Shown here: positions 58,900 through 64,000 of the stretch, piece by piece | Position numbering within the stretch: the stretch's first letter is position 1 | Layout: each line of letters starts with the position of its first letter | Program-made: the position numbers and the translations under genes | Assembly: GCA_950097015.1 (NCBI GenBank) | Contig: CATNEN010000007.1 | Span: 13,293,001-13,357,000 of the forward strand | DNA from: Macrostomum hystrix | Lineage: Eukaryota; Platyhelminthes; Macrostomidae | Direction: 5' to 3' | DNA length: 64,000 nt | The notes under the pieces: model-generated | The model's input: the letters and a program-made list of their open reading frames with translations, nothing else | Told to the model about the DNA's origin: nothing | The model's database searches: none

Positions 58900-59750
58900 T
58901 GAGGAGAGGGGCTTCCTGTAGACACAGGCAGGAATAACCCGCTCAGCCGCGATCCCAAAGCTGAGCGGGGGCAGCCAAAAAAGACAAGTTACAACCCGGG
59001 GTGGGATGCCAGGACCACCGGGAGGAACCGTAGGAGGCCAGACTACTCCCTGGTCAAGCGTCCATCAGCACGGTCAACACTGGGACATTAGAGGGCGCTA
59101 TTTGGCCAGCGCCGAGGCCTGCGGACTGGCCGCATACCCTGTTAAGGTCAAAGGGTGACACCTTTCCCTCAGAGCCGTAGCCAGAGGTACCTGATCACGC
59201 ACAGGTGCACGAACGCTGCGGACTGGCCGCATACCCTGTTAAGGTCAAAGGGTGACACCTTTCCCTCAGAGCCGTAGCCAGAGGTACCTGATCACGCACA
59301 GGTGCACGAACGCTGCGGACTGGCCGCATACCCTGTTTAGGTCAAAGGGTGACACCTTTCCCTCGGAGCCGTAGCCAGAGGTACCTGATCACGCACAGGT
59401 GCACGAACGCTGCGGACTCGCCGCATACCCTGTTAAGGTCAAAGGGTGACACCTTTTCCTCCAGCCGGGGCTAGAGGTACCCAGTTAGGCCGGAGGCCCT
59501 GGATGGGTCATCCAGCGCTGTTGCCCATTCTGTCCGGCTGCCCTAGGGTCAGCCTTGAACACTCGCGGGACGTGTACCCATGGGTCAGCTGACGGGACAA
59601 CGTGGAGAGGATTCCTGCACCCGGAGGCACAGGGCTCCATTCCTGCCAAGCCTGCTCAAAAAACGACTGCAGGTGTGAGGCATCGCAGACCTTAGCCCGT
59701 AGGCCTGGTCTGACTCATACCACACAGGCATTGTGTCCCGCCGGTGCGAG
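58900..59750 (-). promoter_or_regulatory. LINE 5'UTR, presumed internal promoter region
   Basis: Sequence between the inferred 5' end (59750) and ORF1. Homologous over nearly its full length to 8279-8935, so it belongs to the element. LINEs of this type start transcription from an internal promoter; its exact site is not visible. Confidence 0.6.
59121..59490. repeat. 97-bp tandem repeats in the LINE 5'UTR
   Basis: GCGGACT(G/C)GCCGCATACC starts at 59121, 59218, 59315 and 59412, giving three complete units and a diverging fourth. The older copy at 8.6 kb has about one and a half units. Confidence 0.95.
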
Positions 59751-59763
59751 CAGACCGGGGGAA

Positions 59764-59890
59764 AGGAGGATGTACACTAGCGCTATAAATAAATATTTTA
59801 CGAGTATAATTATTGTTAATCCATATTTTATTTGCTTCTCTTTATTCATTCTTAATATTAGTCTTAATTTATTTGCACTCCGGTGCAGAA
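59764..59890. other. Spacer between two LINEs
   Basis: AT-rich, no feature recognised apart from the start of the neighbouring element. Confidence 0.35.
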
Positions 59891-62800
59891 ACATGCCGCG
59901 ACCTCCTCGTGGTCAAGACGGTGAGCCGCGCTTTACTGCTGCGGCGGCCAACAGCGGCAGGACAAAGCGGGGGCAGCGGAGCGCGCATCGGCGAGTTGAG
60001 CGCCGTCGCGAGCGAAACCGGCGAGGCCGGCAACGTGGCGTCGCGCGCCGAGCTGCTGCCATACGAGTTCATTTGGGTCTTCCGGGCGGCGCCGGAGACC
60101 ATGAGGCTCACCACTACCGAGCCCCAGTTCTACCACAGGACACACTTCGAGTCGGGACGCTGAACTGTCGCACTCTTAAGGCCGCCTGGCCTTAAAACTA
60201 GCGCTCGACCTCAGTTGTGACGTCATCTCACATGAGGAGGTGTCCATCAGAACCGAGCCTGGACTTCACTTTGAGGACTTGGGCTCCGGTTGGACACTCT
60301 GGTACACCTCAGCGGATCAACGAGGTCGTGGAGGAGTTGGTCAGCACTGATTGGCCCGAGACTGCAGCAGAGCTATCGCTGCTCTTCCTTGTCTCGGGTA
60401 GACGTCAGGCTTCGCGACTGGAATGCTTGCCCTGTTCTGTGTTTACGCACCCCCTGCCACCCGCCCAGATGAGGCTCAGAGCTTCTTCGAGCAGCTCTCT
60501 GCACGCGTGGAGGAAACGGCGCAGCGCGACACAGTAGTCATCCTGATCGGAGACCTAAACGCAGTTCCGCGCAGGTCCGAGCCCCACGCCCCACGTTTGT
60601 TTGTGGCACCCCACGAGAACGGCAACACTCAAGCGCTGGAGGACTTCCTGGAGAGGCAGGATATGGTGTCGGCCAACACTTGCTTCTGTAAGTCACCCAG
60701 CAGGCTCGCGACTTTCGTGGGGTGTAAGCGGAGGCGGTGGAATGCGCGCGGCCGGTTTGCTACGAGGAGGCTGGCACAGCTCGACCACGTGCTCGTGCGC
60801 TTCCGAGAGCGCTTCCGCGCTGTCAACTGCCGCACTATCACGCCGCTGTCTCGACGGTCCGATCATCAGCTCCTCATCTGCGACCTTGACCTTGAACTGC
60901 GGCCTGATCCGCTCTATCGTCCGCCGAAGCGGCACCCGCGGCGCTAGTACCGCGCCCTCAAAGACGCCGAGACCATCGCCGCTTTGCTAGCCTTTTATCA
61001 CTGCGCTCGGCGCCGAGTACGCGGATGTGAGTGCCGCAGAACGAGCCGCCGCAGAACAAGCGGTTCCGTTGATGCGACTGGCCCAGCATGGGCTGCCAGT
61101 CTGGCAAGACGACCCGCGATTCAACAAGCGGGAGGAATTGGAGAGGCTCCGTCTGAGCAGGCAACCTACTCGTGAGGCGGAAGAGGCTCTGGCGCCAGTT
61201 TATCTGCAGCGGCAGCGTGCCGCTGTCGATGAAGTCATCCAAGCCTTCTCTGCCGCAGGGCCCGACGCGAGAGGGCGCGTGGCCTGGTCTGCCATTAATT
61301 CTCTGTCGGGGGCGGAAGCGGTGCATCAAGCTGATCCTGGCAGGCGACACTTCGGATGAGCGCTGGAACGAGCTGCGCGAGTTTTTCACCGCTTTCTCCC
61401 CCCGCTGCCCAACATCCTGACGCCACCAGAGACGCCGTTGCCGTCGGAGGAGAGCTTCAGTGTAGCACCAGTCACCCTGGCTGATGTAGTGATGCTCGAC
61501 CAGAAGACATCGGGCGGCAAAGCGCTTGGTCCAGACGAGGTGCCCATCGAGGCGATGCGCATCCACTGTGTGGCCAGTGAGGTCGCCCGTGTGATAAACC
61601 TCGTACTTTTCGGTGAGGCGGCGCTCACGGATTGGACCATGGCGCACATCATCACCATTCCTAAGAAGCCGGGCACCACACGATTAGAGGAAGGAGCGCA
61701 GAGGAATCTGCCTGCAATCCTGCGTCGCGAAGTTGTATAACCGGATGCTGCTATCGCGGTTGCAACCCGTGCTGGATCCCTACCTGCGACCTGAGCAGAA
61801 TGGGTTTCGGCCCCAACCCGTCACACTCTGGCTCTTCACCGCATCATCGAAGAGGTGCGCACGCGCCAGTTGGACTGATTGTCGTCTTCATTGACTTCAT
61901 GAAGGCTTTCGACTCGGTAGCGAGGACTGCGCTCCCGCATGTGCTCCATGCGTATCATGTGCCAGAGCAGCTGATCTCCGCCATCATGGCGTTGTACTGT
62001 GCTATGAGATCAGCTGTGATGACGCCGGACGGCCTGTCTGACTCCTTATAGACATCTTCCGGGGTGCTTCAAGGGTACACGCTAGCGCCGTTCCTGTTCG
62101 TCCTGATGCTTGACCTGGTACTCTGCTCTACTCTAAATGCTCTGCCAACCGACGATCATGGTTTCCATCTGCGCCGACGCGTGGATCGACGTCAACCGGA
62201 AAGGCGGCTCAACGTGCTTGGCTACGCCAACGACCTCGCCATGTTGTCCTCGACTGTAGAGGGCGCCCAGCGCCAGCTAGACAAGCCTATTGGCGTTGCA
62301 GCGAGCGTCGGCCTCGTGGTCAACACGAGGAAGACCGTGGTGCTCTGCGGGCAGGGTGACATCGAGGCCGCAATTCTCTGCCGAGGCACTGAGCTTCCGC
62401 GCTGTCAACAGTTCGTCTACCTCGGTGGTCTGGTACCTGACGTCAGCGAAGATCTGCGGCGTCGCCGCGGGCTCGCCTGGGCTGCCTTTTGTTCTGTGAG
62501 GGCGGTCCTGCAGTCCGACGCCCTACCTGATCGCCAGAGGGCGGTGCTGTTCCAGGCGGTCTTCGAGACCGTCCTGTTGTACAACGCTGAGACCGTGACT
62601 CTGACGGACTCGCTCGAACAGCAAGTAAACGTGGCGAACGCCGGCCTGCTGCGCGCCGTCTTTAAGATCAGCGACGAGCGAGTTACTAACGCTGCATTCT
62701 ATCGCCGCGCCGGCCTGACCCGTCCAAGTGAATATCTGCGCTGTCTGCGACTCCAGCCGGAAGGCCACATCATCCGCGCCGAGTCCTACTGCCCACAGCC

Positions 62801-62945
62801 GGTGCAGGAGGTGCTGCTGCTCACGCTGCAGGCATCCTACCGGCGCGGCCAGGCCCGAACTCGGAATTTGGTCGATTGCTGCTGGCCGACACTGGTGCCC
62901 CGGACTCTGCCGGCGGTGCGGCCTTTGTTCGCGCCCAGGCTCTGA
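59891..62945 (+). mobile_element. Family-B LINE, frameshifted copy (endonuclease and RT)
   Basis: Plus strand. Pieces in order: basic N-terminus from 59893, endonuclease start LRVGTLNCRTLKAAW (60150-60190), LIGDLNAVPRRS (about 60545), LAQLDHVLVRFRERF (60772) and RRSDHQLLI (60856), a linker with Arg/Glu-rich helices, GPDEVPIEAMR (61530), RT motif A VVFIDFMKAFDSVA (61880), GVLQGYTLAPFLFVLMLDLVL (62060) and motif C LGYANDLAML (62217), where YADD has become YAND. The C-terminal block VLLYNAETVTLTDSLEQQVN is near 62575. At least five frameshifts or stops are present (for example 60195, 60537, 60947, 61359, 61738, 62049). Shares family with fragments at 15.7 and 34.1 kb. Clade not assigned; no RNase H seen. 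Confidence 0.88.
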
Positions 62946-63507
62946 TTTTTTTACTTAGGTCTTTTTGCGTTGAGGTCCTAAATGAGGTCGGGTGCCCTAC
63001 TCTTTGCGAGAGATTCTATTGCCGTAACTCGAAAATAACGAAGACAAGACGATTCAAAAGTCCAAGCTAAGCAGCTGATATTTAAGTGTTAATTAGTTAT
63101 TAATTAGTTATTACGAGAAGGCTATGAATAATTAATTCCCCTGGCAGCGCTTTTTCCGTCCCCTGCCAGATACTGTACTCAAAATTCAATATAATAATTC
63201 ACAATTCACAACAACTTACTGGTAATTTACTAAACAAAATCTCAATAACCTCAACACAAGAATAACAAAGCGAACTCTACTCGATAATAACGAAATCACG
63301 ATAACTCGATCTCAACTCGAAAACGCTCTGGACAATGACAAGAACTCACGGAAATAGCCAGAACGATTAACACAAATAACTCCTGGACAAAAAGCAGATA
63401 GTCCCTATAAAAAAACAAGACAAATTACGAGCGTACGAGGCCCAATAACACGAAAACCTAACCCAAAGTCCCTAGTCTGAAACCGAGGCGACCAGCAAGC
63501 ACTTCCG
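62946..63507. other. Gene-free stretch
   Basis: Rich in CGATAACTCGA/AACGAA-type words, low complexity; may be the 3' region of a repeat. Confidence 0.35.
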
Positions 63508-63513
63508 CACTAT

Positions 63514-63540
63514 GGCACGACGATAGTTCTATCGTGCCAC
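63514..63540. repeat. Short hairpin
   Basis: GGCA-CGA-CGATAG and CTATCG-TGCC pair around TT, with a 3-nt bulge. Confidence 0.55.
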
Positions 63541-63959
63541 ACCAAATGTCAATTCGACGGCGTCCCAACGATGATTGTCGGCGATATGGAGAGTACTTCC
63601 GTGCTTGCCAATCCCTGTCTAACACTCCGTCAGCAGTTGGCCAGACGTGCCGAGCTCAGCGCAAGCTACTTACTGACGTGGGATTGAGTATGGGATTTTC
63701 TCCGACTAGCTGGTTGGACCGGTTTACCTGTCCCGGTATCTATGACTATGCAACGACAGATAGAAGGCGTAACAGCACGGAAAAGAAAAGGAGGACAAAG
63801 GGGCCTTTACAACGCAATAGTCAGTATAGTCAAACGCCCGCCACAGCCCCCATCAAAGCCTGGGTGCCGACCGCGCCGCTCGTTCCACTGCCAGGTCGAC
63901 CCTACCGGTTAACGAACTGGCCGCTGATTGGCCCGGCCCGGGGTGTCACGCTTGAGTAG
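63534..63959 (+). other. Unrecognised open frame of 141 codons
   Basis: Opens with MPHQMSIRRRP, Arg-, Ser- and Pro-rich, ending VTLE. No domain or family similarity seen. It overlaps the hairpin and the GC-rich end, so it may reflect composition only. An exon of a gene continuing beyond the window cannot be excluded. Confidence 0.2.
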
Positions 63960-64000
63960 GGTCGCACCAGATTGGCCAGCCGTCTTCCTATTGGCGGGGC
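63908..64000. promoter_or_regulatory. GC-rich end with three inverted CCAAT motifs
   Basis: CTGATTGGCCC (about 63925), AGATTGGCCAG (about 63970) and CTATTGGCGG (about 63988) lie within 75 bp in GC-rich DNA, as in NF-Y-bound promoters. No gene is visible to the right edge. Confidence 0.35.

Larger units (their letters stand above)
54097..59763 (-). mobile_element. Complete family-A LINE (I/R1-like, with RNase H), 13-bp target duplication
   Basis: CAGACCGGGGGAA at 54097-54109 is repeated at 59751-59763 and brackets a minus-strand element 54110-59750 (5,641 bp). It has a 5'UTR of about 850 bp with 97-bp tandem repeats, ORF1, ORF2 and a 3'UTR of about 120 bp ending in a short CAAGTAAC-like tail. 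Its 5' end coincides with the start of the copy at 8279. Its last 53 bp are identical to the tiny insertion at 22.18 kb. With an uninterrupted ORF2 and intact duplications it is a young insertion that could still be competent. Clade: ORF2 with endonuclease, RT, RNase H and CCHC suggests I/R1-like elements, not proven. Confidence 0.93.

Noticed and set aside
55763-58921. Several plus-strand open frames of 100-224 codons
   Set aside because: Antisense of LINE ORF1 and ORF2 in GC-rich DNA.

Overview
This is nuclear DNA from an animal, probably an invertebrate. Five conserved animal genes can be read through GT-AG introns: a concentrative nucleoside transporter (SLC28 family), a formin-like protein (FMNL/FRL), a BIG-type ARF-GEF with Sec7 domain, the U1 snRNP factor PRPF39, and the RNA-binding protein TDP-43. 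Around and inside them lie non-LTR retrotransposons, a broken BEL/Pao element, hAT-like DNA transposons and satellites. All five genes have an AG splice acceptor 7 to about 85 nt before the start codon. This suggests either 5'UTR introns or spliced-leader trans-splicing. I cannot name the species.

Layout. 1-5.5 kb: the nucleoside transporter on the minus strand, plus a second, sequence-identical partial copy of its largest internal exon at the window's left edge. 5.5-14.2 kb: mostly gene-free, with a 5' fragment of a LINE (family A) and two satellite arrays (90/89-bp units and 47/64-bp units). 14.2-24.5 kb: the FMNL gene on the minus strand. Its first large intron (about 4.7 kb) is packed with a BEL/Pao element and pieces of at least four LINEs. 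One piece is a 54-bp family-A insertion with a 13-bp target duplication. 24.5-36 kb: AT-rich DNA with an old LINE split by two inverted-repeat elements, a decayed hAT-like transposase gene itself split by a non-autonomous hAT element with an 8-bp target duplication, a family-B LINE tail and a tRNA-like repeat. 36-41.7 kb: the ARF-GEF, 1,719 aa from only two coding exons. 43.3-46.8 kb: PRPF39 (683 aa, four exons). 48.8-50.4 kb: TDP-43 (394 aa, two exons). 50.4-54.1 kb: gene-free with a LINE remnant. 54.1-59.75 kb: an apparently complete family-A LINE on the minus strand with a 13-bp target duplication, 97-bp repeats in its 5'UTR and intact ORF2. Its ORF1 and ORF2 share one frame, separated by a single TAG. 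59.9-62.9 kb: a frameshifted family-B LINE on the plus strand. 62.9-64 kb: gene-free, ending in a GC-rich stretch with inverted CCAAT motifs.

The five host genes are unrelated housekeeping genes and show no sign of working as a cluster. The most notable material is the family-A LINE (structure, possible promoter repeats, one full-length and one minimal insertion), the composite satellites, and the unusual gene structures: upstream ORFs touching the ARF-GEF start codon, a Src-like acylation motif on FMNL, and introns whose retention would give truncated ARF-GEF or TDP-43 proteins.
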